Below are positions 26,867 through 35,109 of a stretch of 64,000 nt of DNA, in pieces. Origin of the DNA: Streptomyces xanthophaeus (GTDB lineage Bacteria > Actinomycetota > Actinomycetes > Streptomycetales > Streptomycetaceae); NCBI RefSeq assembly GCF_030440515.1, contig NZ_CP076543.1, positions 1,178,001-1,242,000 on the forward strand. The letters run 5' to 3'. The translations under genes were made by a program, and so were the position numbers. The number at the start of each line of letters is the position of its first letter. Position 1 is the stretch's first letter. The notes beneath the pieces are model-generated. The model was not told where the DNA came from and made no database searches. It saw only the letters and a program-made list of their open reading frames with translations.

Positions 26867-27358
26867 ATGCTCGATCACCCGATCTCGGCCGACGCTCTCG
26901 CGGAGATGGAGCGATGCGATCGCCCCGTGACCGTCGACGATCTCGTCGCGATCGCCTACGTGCTCAACACGACCCCCGCGGTGCTGCTGTCGCACATCCC
27001 TATCGACATGCCGGAACCCGAGGGGCCTTTCGCCACGGGGCTCCCGAGTGACGTCGACCCAACCGAGCTCCGTGCCTGGATCGAGGGGAAGACCACGCTC
27101 GACCGCGAGTCGCGGGTGCGCTGGTGGGAAGAGTGGGCTGGCCGCCTCAGGGTCCGGTCAGCACACCACGAGGAACAGCTGCAGGGAGCGTACGCAGAGC
27201 TGGGTGAACTCGGCGACCTGGCAGTCCAAGAAGCAGCTGCCCCGCCCGTGCAGCGTCTGCAGTGGCGCATCCAGGACGGCGAGCAGGCGCTCAATCAGTC
27301 CGAGGTCGCGCTGGCGCTGACTGAGCATCGGCTCGACAACCTCCGAGAAGGCACCTGA
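26867..27358 (+). pseudogene. 5'-truncated XRE-type helix-turn-helix regulator
   Basis: The open frame encodes 163 residues from the first in-frame ATG, MLDHPISADALAEMERCD then PVTVDDLVAIAYVLNTTPAVLL. That is the second half of a Cro/C1-type HTH (the ISADAL...VTVDDLVALAYAL pattern). The N-terminal recognition part (SQ-x-LA-type helix) is missing because the IS701 fragment replaces it: homology switches at base 26865. The C-terminal ~90 residues form a long charged helix (coiled-coil-like EEQLQGAYAELGELGDLAV). The frame reads through the IS fragment back to 26750, so a chimeric protein is possible. DNA binding is probably lost. Confidence 0.7.
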
Positions 27359-27455
27359 CAGAGGGTCCCGGTCAGCCGAAGTCACCTACTCATAGGCTAT
27401 TTTGACTGGTCTTTTGTCTTAAACCGACTTTCATCACGAACTAGGGGAGAACGCC

Positions 27456-27905
27456 ATGAGCATCACCAGGACTGCACGTAGGACGCGGGCCGAGATCGCC
27501 GTATCCATCGCGGCCCTGGCCGCGGGCTCACTCATACTCACCGCCTGCAGTGGAAGCAGTGACAGCGCCGGCAAGCTCGACGGCATCTACTACGTCAAGG
27601 ACGTCAACGGCACGTCCGACCTCGGCCAGCTGGTCGTCAAGGGCAGCAATGTCTCGCATCATGAGTACGACTGCGATGGTGTCTACGAGGAGCCGGACGT
27701 GACCAGCACCGGCGAGTTCAACAAGGATCAGTCCCAGATCATCTGGACGGTCGCCGGAGACGACACCCGCAACAGGCGGACCGGCACCGAGCCCATCTCA
27801 ACCAGCAACACCTCGATCAGCGTCAGCGGTAGCGCGTACGTACGTGACAACTCCGATGCCGGCAAGGCTCTGCTGGACGCCTTTAAGGCCAAGTGCAAGA
27901 AGTAA
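27456..27905 (+). CDS. Small lipoprotein of unknown function
   Basis: A 149-residue predicted lipoprotein. The signal peptide (TRAEIAVSIAALAAGSLILT) ends in lipobox LTAC (Cys about residue 31). The mature part is ~118 residues, Asp/Ser/Thr-rich, with a DGIYYVKDVNGTSDLGQLVV strand, a cysteine in EYDCDGVYEE and a terminal KAKCKK. It has no recognised domain. The ATG follows AGGGGAG. Upstream DNA (27359-27455) is unusually AT-rich for the region, and the gene lies between two IS701 copies, so it may be acquired or relict accessory DNA. Confidence 0.8.
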   Translation: MSITRTARRTRAEIAVSIAALAAGSLILTACSGSSDSAGKLDGIYYVKDVNGTSDLGQLVVKGSNVSHHEYDCDGVYEEPDVTSTGEFNKDQSQIIWTVAGDDTRNRRTGTEPISTSNTSISVSGSAYVRDNSDAGKALLDAFKAKCKK

Positions 27906-27937
27906 CGTCGACGTCCCGCTCGGCCGGCCGAGCAGCG

Positions 27938-27972
27938 CAGAACCCCGTGGACATCGCGTACACGGGGTTCTG
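27938..27972 (+). terminator. Terminator after the small lipoprotein gene
   Basis: CAGAACCCCGTG (27938-27949) pairs perfectly with 27961-27972 (12 bp, 11-nt loop), followed by TCCTTCCT. Confidence 0.8.
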
Positions 27973-28020
27973 TCCTTCCTCGTCTGGTCAAGCCTCTACG
28001 CCTGCTCCTGAAGCTGCTGC

Positions 28021-29277
28021 GCCCGGTCAGGTTGGGGCTGGTGTGGGTATGCCGCGGTGGCAGTTGGGGCATACGCCGGTCCATGCCGCGAGGAGGGTCT
28101 GTAGCTCGCGGACGATGCGGTGGAGGCTCAGGCCGGCGTGGTGTCTTTGGGGGCTCTGGCCAGTCGTTGCAGGGTGCAGAAGGCGTGGGCGACGGAGACG
28201 AGGGTGACGTGGTGGTGCCACCCGTTCCAGGTGCGGCCCTCGAAGTGGGCCAGGCCCAACGCCTGCTTCATCTCGCGGTAGTCGTGTTCGATGCGCCAGC
28301 GGAGCTTGGCCAGGCGGACCAGTGTGGTGAGCGGGGTGTCGGCGGGTAGGTCGGAGAGCCAGAACTGGACGGGTTCGGCCTGGTCGGCCGGCCACTCGGC
28401 CAGGAGCCAGCACTCGGGAAGCTCCGGGCCGTCGACGGCTCGGCGGACCTCGCGTCCGGCAGGACGAATCCGCAAGGTCACGAACCGCGAGTACATCCGC
28501 TTGAAGCCACTGCGGCCGGTGCCGGGCCGGGAGCCCTCACGCCACTGCACCGGCTTCGCCGCCTTCCGGCCCGCCCCGATGACCAGCTGTTTCACCAACT
28601 GTGGCTTATCCGGGTACTTCGCAACCGGCGGCCGTCCGGTCCCGGAGTACGTCTCGGTCACCGGCCTCGCTCGGCCGGGCTGGGCCGAGAGGGGGGTGGA
28701 GATTCCCACGACGTAGTTGAGGCCCTGGGCCTGCAGGCCGTGCCGGAAGGCGGCCGCGTCCCCGTATCCGGCATCCGCAACAGCCAGCGGGACCTCGATG
28801 CCCCACGAGCGGGTTTCGTCGAGCATGTCGAGTGCGAGCTGCCACTTCTCCACATGCCCGATGTCCTCGGGAATGCCGCAGGCGGTGCGGCGGGCGACCT
28901 TGTCCGGATCCGCCTTCACGGACCCCGGCGCCCAGGTCTCGGGCACGAACAGCCGCCAGTCCACCGCCGCCGAGGCATGATCCGAGGCCAGGTGTAGCGA
29001 GACTCCCACCTGGCAGTTGGTGACCTTGCCCGCCGTACCCGTGTACTGCTGGCGGCCATCGGCTCGACCGACTTGCGCTGCCCGTCCGTGAGCAGCCCCC
29101 GCAGGTAGACCCGCCCCCGCCGACGCTGATCATTAGGCGCGAACGGCTCGAAGACCTCTGCCGCAAAGTCCTCCAACTCGCCGCGCACAGCAGAAACTTC
29201 CTCCGGCGTCACACATCCCCGACGACACACCGAACCCGCAGGACACGCAACACCGACACGAACCTGACCAAGCCCTA
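28021..29277 (-). mobile_element. Defective IS701-family insertion sequence
   Basis: About 1.25 kb. The ends share GGTCAGGTT in inverted orientation (28025-28033 and the complement near 29261-29269). The outer GGGCTT of the right end is not preserved on the left. The transposase inside is broken (see separate entry). Its left 115 bp are nearly identical to the fragment at 26750-26864, so two insertion events or a duplication with partial deletion have occurred. Target duplication is not recognisable. Confidence 0.75.
28128..29230 (-). pseudogene. IS701-family transposase, internally deleted and frameshifted
   Basis: The N-terminal 60 codons (GTG/ATG region at 29230; EVSAVRGELEDFAAEVFEPF ... 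TDGQRKSVEPMAA) are in one frame. At about 29045 the coding continues in another frame as QQYTGTAGKVTNCQVGVS, then the long C-terminal part (VDWRLFVPETW, PLAVADAGYGDAAAF, RWRIEHDYREMKQALGLAHF). Full IS701 enzymes have about 60 more residues between these parts, including the DDTGF catalytic aspartate, which is gone. A further frame change near 28130 cuts off the tail GLSLHRIVRELQTLL. It cannot be active. Confidence 0.85.
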
Positions 29278-29278
29278 C

Positions 29279-29342
29279 TAGTGCTGTGGCCGGGAAGGTT
29301 CACCGGGTGACGACGCCCGGCAGAACTTCCCGGCCAGCACTA
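29279..29342. repeat. 60-bp palindromic element flanked by TA (MITE-like)
   Basis: GTGCTGTGGCCGGGAAGGTT at 29281 onward and the complementary GAACTTCCCGGCCAGCAC ending at 29340 form a long imperfect hairpin (bulges of 2 and 1 nt) around a smaller CCGGGT...GCCCGG core. TA dinucleotides at 29279-29280 and 29341-29342 flank it, as expected for Tc1/mariner (IS630)-type insertion. The right TA provides the TAG stop of the GH88-like gene on the minus strand, and the hairpin may serve as its terminator. Confidence 0.65.
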
Positions 29343-30440
29343 GGCCCGGGTGATGTCTACGACGCCGTGCAGGGCGGCGAGGCCGAGGGCCAGGAAGAAG
29401 TCGCCCCAGACGAGCTCGTGCCGGACGGCCAGTGCCTTCCCGGCGTCGTAGCAGCCGTCCAGCAGCATCCCGGGCGGGCGTCCGGAGTCCGGGCCGGTGA
29501 GGTGGCTCTCCGCGAGGCGGTGGAGGATCGCCTCGGCCCGGTGCGCGTACGCGCCGGCCCGGGGGCCGGGCACACGGGCGAGTTTCAGCAGGGCGACCGC
29601 GGTGATCGCGGCGGCCGAGGTGTCGAGCGGACCGTCCGGGCGGGCGGCGTCGGCCGCCGGGACGAGCCGCGCGGGCCCTCCGGCCGGGAACTCGGCCCCG
29701 GACGACAGGAGTTCGGCCACCTCGGCGAGCCGGGCGGCCGGGCCGGGCATCGCGAGGTCCGGGCGCAGCAAGGCGTCGGCCACCGCCAGGAGCAGCCAGG
29801 CCCGGCCCCGGCTCCAGCCCGGCGGCGGGTCCGCACAGGGCTGCCAGCCCGCGGCCGCGTCGAAGCGCAGGGCGGGCCGCAGCGGGAGGCCCCGGCTCGC
29901 GCCGAGACAGAGGTCGAGGTGGCGGTGGAGGTGGGACGCCGCCGCGGCGGCGCCCTGCGGTCCGGCCCCGGCCAGCAGGGGCACGGTCCCCGGCACCCCG
30001 TCCACGCGGGCGAGCATGCGGGGCCCGCCGAGCGCGTCCCCCCAGGGCACGAGCCCGAGTTCGCGGTCGTAGGCCGACAGCACGGCCCGGGCGCCGCGGT
30101 CTCGGAGCTCGGCGGCTTCGGCGTCGTCCCCGGCCGAAGCGGTCCCGTACCAGAGGATCAGGCCGCGGGTGGCGGTGTCGGCCCCCACCCACGGTCCGAG
30201 CCGGGCCGTGCACGCGGCGGCGGCGCGCCGGTCGGCCGCGTCGCCGGTGTACCGTGCCCGCAGCCAGAGCAGCCCGGCCCAGAATCCGCCGGTCCACGAG
30301 CCGCGGCCGGTGGTCGTCCACCGCCCGTCGTCCGGGCCGGCGTACAGCGGGAAGCGGGGGCCGACCGCCTCGGCGGTCACCGCCACCCGTGCCATGACGG
30401 CCGCGAGGGCCGGGCCCGGCCCGAAGACGCCGACACTCAT
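29340..30440 (-). CDS. Glycoside hydrolase family 88-like (unsaturated glucuronyl hydrolase-like) protein
   Basis: A 366-residue (alpha/alpha)6-barrel-type protein. GSWTGGFWAGLLWLRARYTG near residue 47 matches the GH88/GH105 W-T-x-G-F-x-x-G-x-L-W segment. LDTSAAAITAVALLKLA and CYDAGKALAVRHELVWGDFF match the D-x-S-A-x2-A and E-L-x-W-G-D segments that line the active site. Substrates in the family are unsaturated glucuronyl oligosaccharides; none is shown here. The ATG overlaps the MFS gene stop (ATGA), so both are one operon. The stop codon lies in a TA-flanked palindromic element, and a short tail may have been lost. Confidence 0.8.
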   Translation of the reverse strand: MSVGVFGPGPALAAVMARVAVTAEAVGPRFPLYAGPDDGRWTTTGRGSWTGGFWAGLLWLRARYTGDAADRRAAAACTARLGPWVGADTATRGLILWYGTASAGDDAEAAELRDRGARAVLSAYDRELGLVPWGDALGGPRMLARVDGVPGTVPLLAGAGPQGAAAAASHLHRHLDLCLGASRGLPLRPALRFDAAAGWQPCADPPPGWSRGRAWLLLAVADALLRPDLAMPGPAARLAEVAELLSSGAEFPAGGPARLVPAADAARPDGPLDTSAAAITAVALLKLARVPGPRAGAYAHRAEAILHRLAESHLTGPDSGRPPGMLLDGCYDAGKALAVRHELVWGDFFLALGLAALHGVVDITRA

Positions 30441-31642
30441 GCCGCGGCCTCCCGCCGGTCCCGTACGGCCCACAGGAACGCGACGGCCGCCGCGGCCGCG
30501 AATTCCGCGCCCACCAGCAGCCAGCCCGGCCCGTACCGTCCGCTCTGCGCGAGCAGCCCGAACAGGGGCGGGCCCACCGCGAATCCCCCGAAGAACCCGG
30601 CCGCGACCAGCGCCGAGTCCTGTCCGGCGCGGCCGGGAGCGGCCCGCTGCATGACCAGCACCATCGAGACGGCGTTGCCGGAGACGGCGAAGACGCCGGC
30701 GGCGATCGCCCCGGCCCACACCAGCGGGCCCACCACCAGGGCGGCCGCCAGCAGGGCGGCCGCGCCCAGCGCCCCGCAGGCCAGCCACCCCGGGAGCCAC
30801 TCGGCCCGCCCGGGCCGGGCCGCCTTCGACCATCCGACCCGGCCCGCGATCCCCGCCACGCCCAGGACGGCGACCAGCGCGGCCGCCGCCGTCGGGCCCA
30901 GGTCCAGCCGCTGCGCGCCGAAGAGGGCGAGGTAGGTGTTGACCGAGGCGATTCCGGCGCCGAGGAACAGCGAGAAGACCGCCAGCCAGGCCACCATCCC
31001 CCGCGGCACGAGAGCCGTACGGGGGCCCGCGGGCGGCGCGGCGGGGTCGGCGGGCAGGACGCGCAGCGCCCACAGCCCGGCGAGCAGGGCGGCGCCGGCG
31101 CCGGTCCAGACCGCGCCCCGCCAGCCGATGCCGCCCGCGAGCAGGGCGAGCGGCAGTCCGGCCGCGAAGGCCCCGAGCTGGACTCCGGACTGCTTGAGGC
31201 CGGTCACCGCGCCCCGCCGGGCGGGCGGGACGGCGCGCAGCACGGCCTTGTTCGTGGCCGGGTTGGCCAGCGCCTGGGGTACGCCGCCCAGTGCGACGGC
31301 GCCGAGCAGCAGACCGGCGCCGGGCGCGGCGCCGATCAGGGCGAGGGCCGCCGCCGAGACCAGCAGCAGGATCACCAGCGAGCGCCGCGGACCGATCCGG
31401 TCCACGATCCGGCCGCCCGCCGGGGACAGGACGGCGGCGGTCCCGAAGCCGATCGTGGTCGTCAGTCCCAGCACGGCCGGGGATACGCCGAGTTCGGTGA
31501 CCAGGCGCGGGCCCAGCGCCCCGAGGAGGAACAGCTGCAGCATCGAGAACGCCATGGCGCAGGTCAGCAGCGCGGTCAACTGCCGCCCCGACGCGCCGTC
31601 CTTCTCCGCCGGCGATGCGGTCGCCGTCCCCTCCGCCGTCAC
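30437..31642 (-). CDS. MFS transporter
   Basis: A 401-residue major facilitator with twelve predicted helices. The loop 2-3 motif is GGRIVDRIGPRRSLV (G-x3-D-R-x-G-x-R-R). Other landmarks are GVPQALANPATNKAVLRAVP in helix 4 and GLKQSGVQLGAFAAGLPLAL in helix 5. These resemble the cyanate/NNP-type and sugar-acid MFS groups. The GTG start follows GAAGGGAGA. It is cotranscribed with the GH88-like protein, so it may move the saccharide acted on by that enzyme (inference). Confidence 0.9.
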   Translation of the reverse strand: MTAEGTATASPAEKDGASGRQLTALLTCAMAFSMLQLFLLGALGPRLVTELGVSPAVLGLTTTIGFGTAAVLSPAGGRIVDRIGPRRSLVILLLVSAAALALIGAAPGAGLLLGAVALGGVPQALANPATNKAVLRAVPPARRGAVTGLKQSGVQLGAFAAGLPLALLAGGIGWRGAVWTGAGAALLAGLWALRVLPADPAAPPAGPRTALVPRGMVAWLAVFSLFLGAGIASVNTYLALFGAQRLDLGPTAAAALVAVLGVAGIAGRVGWSKAARPGRAEWLPGWLACGALGAAALLAAALVVGPLVWAGAIAAGVFAVSGNAVSMVLVMQRAAPGRAGQDSALVAAGFFGGFAVGPPLFGLLAQSGRYGPGWLLVGAEFAAAAAVAFLWAVRDRREAAA

Positions 31643-31848
31643 GAAGTCTCCCTTCCCAGGACGTTGAACTCTTCGACCGAGCGGGTAGGCAGTCGGATGG
31701 AGCGGCGGGCAGGTTCCCTCCCTCCGCTGTGCCCTGCACCACACGAGGCGGACGTCCCGGCCCCATGACAGGCCGGGACGCGGGAACTTGTCCGGAAGTG
31801 CGCACCCTGATGTGCGGCTCGGGAGGCCGGTGCAAGGATGAGCCCTCC

Positions 31849-32634
31849 ATGAACCCGGTTCGCTTTCTACGCGCCCTGCGGGCTGCGATGTTCGCAGCCC
31901 TCTGTGTGCTGCTCGCGGCCACCGGACACCTGCTCATGTCGGGTGTGGCAGTGCCCTGGTGGGCCTTGTCCGTCGCTTTTCCGGGCACGGCGGCGACGGC
32001 CTGGGCCCTCGCGGGCCGGGAACGCGGGCTGCTCGCCGTGACGACGGCGGCCGTCGCCGTCCAGGCGGTGCTCCACGCCGGATTCACCCTGTCCCAGTCC
32101 CTCGCCGGGGCGGCCGCGCCGACCGGATCCGGGCAGATGTCCTCGGTGTCGACGATGTCCTCGATGTCCTCGATGTCGACGATGATGCGGATGCCGCAGC
32201 CGCCCGGCACCGGGATGCCGGGGGCGCCCGCCCACCTGCACCACGCGATGCACGGAACGGCGGACGCCGCGTCCGCCGTGACTGCCGCATCCGCCGCGAC
32301 CGGTGCGCATGGTGCCGCGACCGGCGGGCCGCTGCCGGGCGGCCTGCACGAGGCGGTCGCCATGTCCCCGGCGGGCATGCTGGCCGCGCACCTGCTGGCC
32401 GCCGTGCTGTGCGGGCTGTGGCTCGCCCACGGCGAGCGGGCCGTCTTCCGCGTGGTGCGCGCCGTCGCCGGGCGCCTGTGGACTCCGCTGCGCCTGCTGC
32501 TCCGTACGGCGGTACCCGCGTACCGGCCGCCCGTCCGGGTCCGCAGCCGGCGCCGGCACCGCGCGCCGCGCCGGCTCTTCCTGGTCCACGCCATCACCTC
32601 ACGGGGTCCGCCGGCGGGAACCGCTGTCCTCTGA
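31849..32634 (+). CDS. Integral membrane protein with a Met/His-rich loop
   Basis: A 261-residue protein with helices near 10-35, 40-60, 66-88 and 170-195. Between helices 3 and 4 lies a ~75-residue extracytoplasmic-type loop beginning with a Ser/Met run (MSSVSTMSSMSSMSTMMRM) followed by HLHHAMH and more Met/His. Met/His-rich loops often bind copper or silver, so a metal-handling role is a reasonable guess only. The C-terminus is very basic (RVRSRRRHRAPRR). The ECF sigma gene follows 149 bp downstream on the same strand. The ribosome site is modest (AAGGA, longer than usual spacing). Confidence 0.75.
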   Translation: MNPVRFLRALRAAMFAALCVLLAATGHLLMSGVAVPWWALSVAFPGTAATAWALAGRERGLLAVTTAAVAVQAVLHAGFTLSQSLAGAAAPTGSGQMSSVSTMSSMSSMSTMMRMPQPPGTGMPGAPAHLHHAMHGTADAASAVTAASAATGAHGAATGGPLPGGLHEAVAMSPAGMLAAHLLAAVLCGLWLAHGERAVFRVVRAVAGRLWTPLRLLLRTAVPAYRPPVRVRSRRRHRAPRRLFLVHAITSRGPPAGTAVL

Positions 32635-32783
32635 CAGCTGGTTCCCCGAGCCGCGTCCGCGACCTCTCTCGCACCCGCACCCCGCGCCTCGGGCCTCGGT
32701 CGTGCCTTCCGGCAGGCCGCACCCCTCACCGGCCCCGCCGTTCGCGGCGCCGGACTCCCCTTGCCCGTAAGGACCTTGTGGCG

Positions 32784-33473
32784 ATGACTGCTGCCCTGAC
32801 GACCCCTTCCTGTACCACCGGCGACCGGCCGGCCCGGCGCACCCCCGACTCCGACGCGGCGGTGACCCGATTGGCGCTGGACGCCCGCGACGGCGATCCC
32901 GTGAAGACCGACCGGTTCGTGCGGGCCCTCCACCGCGACGTCTGGCGCTACGTGGCCTACCTCAGCGCCGACACCCAGGCGGCCGACGACCTCACGCAGG
33001 ACGTCTTCCTCCGCGCGCTGGCGAGCCTGCACCGGTTCGAGGGCCGTTCCTCCGCGCGGACCTGGCTGCTGTCCATAGCCCGCCGTACGGTCGTGGACAG
33101 CCTGCGCCACGCGGCCGCCCGGCCGAGACTCTCGGACCGCTGCGACTGGCAGACGGCTGCCGAGCAGGCCCAGCCGTGCGACGTGCCGGGCTTCGAGGAC
33201 GGCATCGCCCTGGCGGAACTGCTCGCCGTGATCCCGTCCGAGCGCCGGGAGGCCCTGGTCCTCACCCAGTTGCTGGGCCTGTCCTACGCCGAGGCGGCAA
33301 CGGCCGTCGGCTGCCCGATCGGTACGGTCCGCTCCCGCGTCGCCCGCGCCCGTACCTCCCTGATCGCGCTCCTGACGGACACCCGTACGGCCGAACCGGC
33401 GCCGGAGCCCCCGGCGCCGCGGCCCGACCGGGCCGGCGAGCGGATGCTCACGGCGGCCGCGGCGCTCGCCTGA
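32784..33473 (+). CDS. ECF RNA polymerase sigma factor (SigC/SigE-like)
   Basis: A 229-residue sigma factor. Region 2 is at about 30-105 (FVRALHRDVWRYVAYLSADT, DDLTQDVFLRALASLHRFEG, then ARTWLLSIARRTVVDSLRH). Region 4 is at about 140-195 (ALVLTQLLGLSYAEAATAVG, then CPIGTVRSRVARARTSL). The C-terminal tail is Pro/Ala-rich. There is no anti-sigma gene next to it, but the Met/His-rich membrane protein directly upstream could be the sensor partner (inference). The ATG at 32784 is ten bases from AAGGA; a GTG at 32778 is also possible. Confidence 0.92.
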   Translation: MTAALTTPSCTTGDRPARRTPDSDAAVTRLALDARDGDPVKTDRFVRALHRDVWRYVAYLSADTQAADDLTQDVFLRALASLHRFEGRSSARTWLLSIARRTVVDSLRHAAARPRLSDRCDWQTAAEQAQPCDVPGFEDGIALAELLAVIPSERREALVLTQLLGLSYAEAATAVGCPIGTVRSRVARARTSLIALLTDTRTAEPAPEPPAPRPDRAGERMLTAAAALA

Positions 33474-33571
33474 TCCTGTGGGAGGGCCGGCGGGCGGCGT
33501 GTGCACCCGCCGGCCCTCCCGCGTCGCACCGCGCCGCGATCCGCTCCTCCGGTGCCGGACACGGCCAAGGT

Positions 33572-34126
33572 GTCGGTCCGCAGGAGGTCCTGCTCGTCCG
33601 CGACGAGCAGGCCGGCCTGATGTGGGGGCTGGAGCGGACGGCCCGTACGGCGACCGGTGAGCCGCGGCGCGGAAGCGAGCTCTCCACGGAAAGCCTGGCG
33701 CACCGGTCGCGCCTGGACCCGCAGCCCCCGCGGACGGTTCCGCGCGCGGCGGTCGCGTACGAGGCGATGAACTCCGGGCCCGCGAACTGGATCCCCTTCA
33801 TCGCCGTCCACTCCGGCGGGCGCGGGCGATCGGTGCGGTTGCGGCGCGCGGCCCTGCCGCATCCCGTCGACGGCCGTGCGGTGGAGCCCCGGACGGAGCT
33901 GCTGCGGCCCTGGCCTGGACCCGGTGGCACCGGCCCGGCGGCAGGCCTGCTCCGTGACCGAGGAGGAGGTCCCGCAGGCCGGCTCCCGGCTGGCGGTGGC
34001 GTACGACCGCACCCGGGGCCGGGACGGCCAGGTGGTCGTCCGGCTCGGCGCGCACCGTGGCGCGGGGCGCGGGGAGCCGCGAGCGGCCTGGCCTTCGACC
34101 ACCTCGTGGACACGTCGGACGCCTGA
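33572..34126 (+). pseudogene. Frameshifted 3' remnant of a conserved actinobacterial protein
   Basis: The frame at 33572 reads EVLLVRDEQAGLMWGLERTA and later YEAMNSGPANWIPFIAVHSG. That continues to about 33908, where coding moves to another frame (GLDPVAPARRQACSVTEEEV, then PQAGSRLAVAYDRTRGRDGQ) until about 34076, then returns to the first (ASGLAFDHLVDTSDA, stop at 34124-34126). This is the ordinary C-terminal order of a ~500-residue Streptomyces protein family of unknown function that I recall from related genomes. There is no start codon with a ribosome site, and the first ~70% is absent. Confidence 0.7.
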
Positions 34127-34410
34127 TCCGGGTCCCGTGCCGGGCCGGCGGCACGCGGGCAGGGCCGGACGGCACCCGGGCATGACAGGGCACGACGGCG
34201 CCGCCCGGCCGAATCTCCGGGCGCGCCGCAAGATATCAGCCTTCTGCGGAGACGCCAGGATGTTTGTCCGATGGTGATGTCCTCCGGCCCCGGCGCCACG
34301 CCCGGCACTAGCGTCCCGTGACACCCCGGGAATGCGGGTGCGCTCCGCACTGCATGTGCGGCCCCTCCTGCCCCGCCACCCCCTCCCGGCCCTTGGAGCG
34401 AGGAGGCACA

Positions 34411-35100
34411 GTGCCGTCATTGCGGCGGAGATCCATCAGCAGCTTGTCGTTGGCCACGCGATACACGATCGGAAGCGGCCTGGTCATCACCGCCCTTGCG
34501 CTCACCCTGATCGCCCTTCTGATACCCGTGGACAGTTTCGGCAGCCGGCCCGCGGCCGCCGTGGCGGGTCAGGCGGGTCCGGCGGGCGGCGACGACGACG
34601 GCGGCGGAACGTTGAGCACGGCCTACGGACCACTGACCGCCGCGGACCGGGACTTCGTCCGCAAGGTCCGGCTCGCCGGACTCTGGGAGCTGCCCGCGGG
34701 CCGCCAGGCCCAGCAGCGCGGTTCCCGACCGGCGATCAAGACGGCCGGCCAGCACCTCATCGACGGCCATACCGAGCTGGACCGGCAGGTCATCCAGGTC
34801 GGCCAGGCCCTCGGTGTCGATCTGCCCAACCAGCCGTCCGCTCAGCAGCAGGACTGGCTGGGCCAGATGAACCGTGCACGCGGAGAGGAATACGAACGAC
34901 TGTTCGTTCAACTGCTGCGCCGAGCTCACGGAAAGGTGTTCGCCCTGCTGGCCGGAATCCGGTCAACGACCAAGAACTCGATGGTCCGGGCCCTCGCCAC
35001 GTCCGCCAACGCCACGGTTCTGGACCACATCACGGTCCTCGAAGACACCGGACTCGTCGACTTCGACGCGCTTTCCGACAATGTCCAACCGACGAAGTGA
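34411..35100 (+). CDS. DUF4142 domain protein, membrane anchored
   Basis: A 229-residue protein. A hydrophobic helix near 20-42 (GSGLVITALALTLIALLIPV) acts as a signal anchor. A Gly/Asp-rich linker follows, then the ferritin-like helical DUF4142 domain from about residue 70: LTAADRDFVRKVRLAGLWEL, IKTAGQHLIDGHTELDRQV, QQDWLGQMNRARGEEYERLF and a final helix with LDHITVLEDTG. The function is unknown; members are often exported. The GTG has a strong GAGGAGG site. The DUF1996 gene follows after 9 bases, so the two are cotranscribed. Confidence 0.88.
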   Translation: MPSLRRRSISSLSLATRYTIGSGLVITALALTLIALLIPVDSFGSRPAAAVAGQAGPAGGDDDGGGTLSTAYGPLTAADRDFVRKVRLAGLWELPAGRQAQQRGSRPAIKTAGQHLIDGHTELDRQVIQVGQALGVDLPNQPSAQQQDWLGQMNRARGEEYERLFVQLLRRAHGKVFALLAGIRSTTKNSMVRALATSANATVLDHITVLEDTGLVDFDALSDNVQPTK

Positions 35101-35109
35101 AGTGATCGC

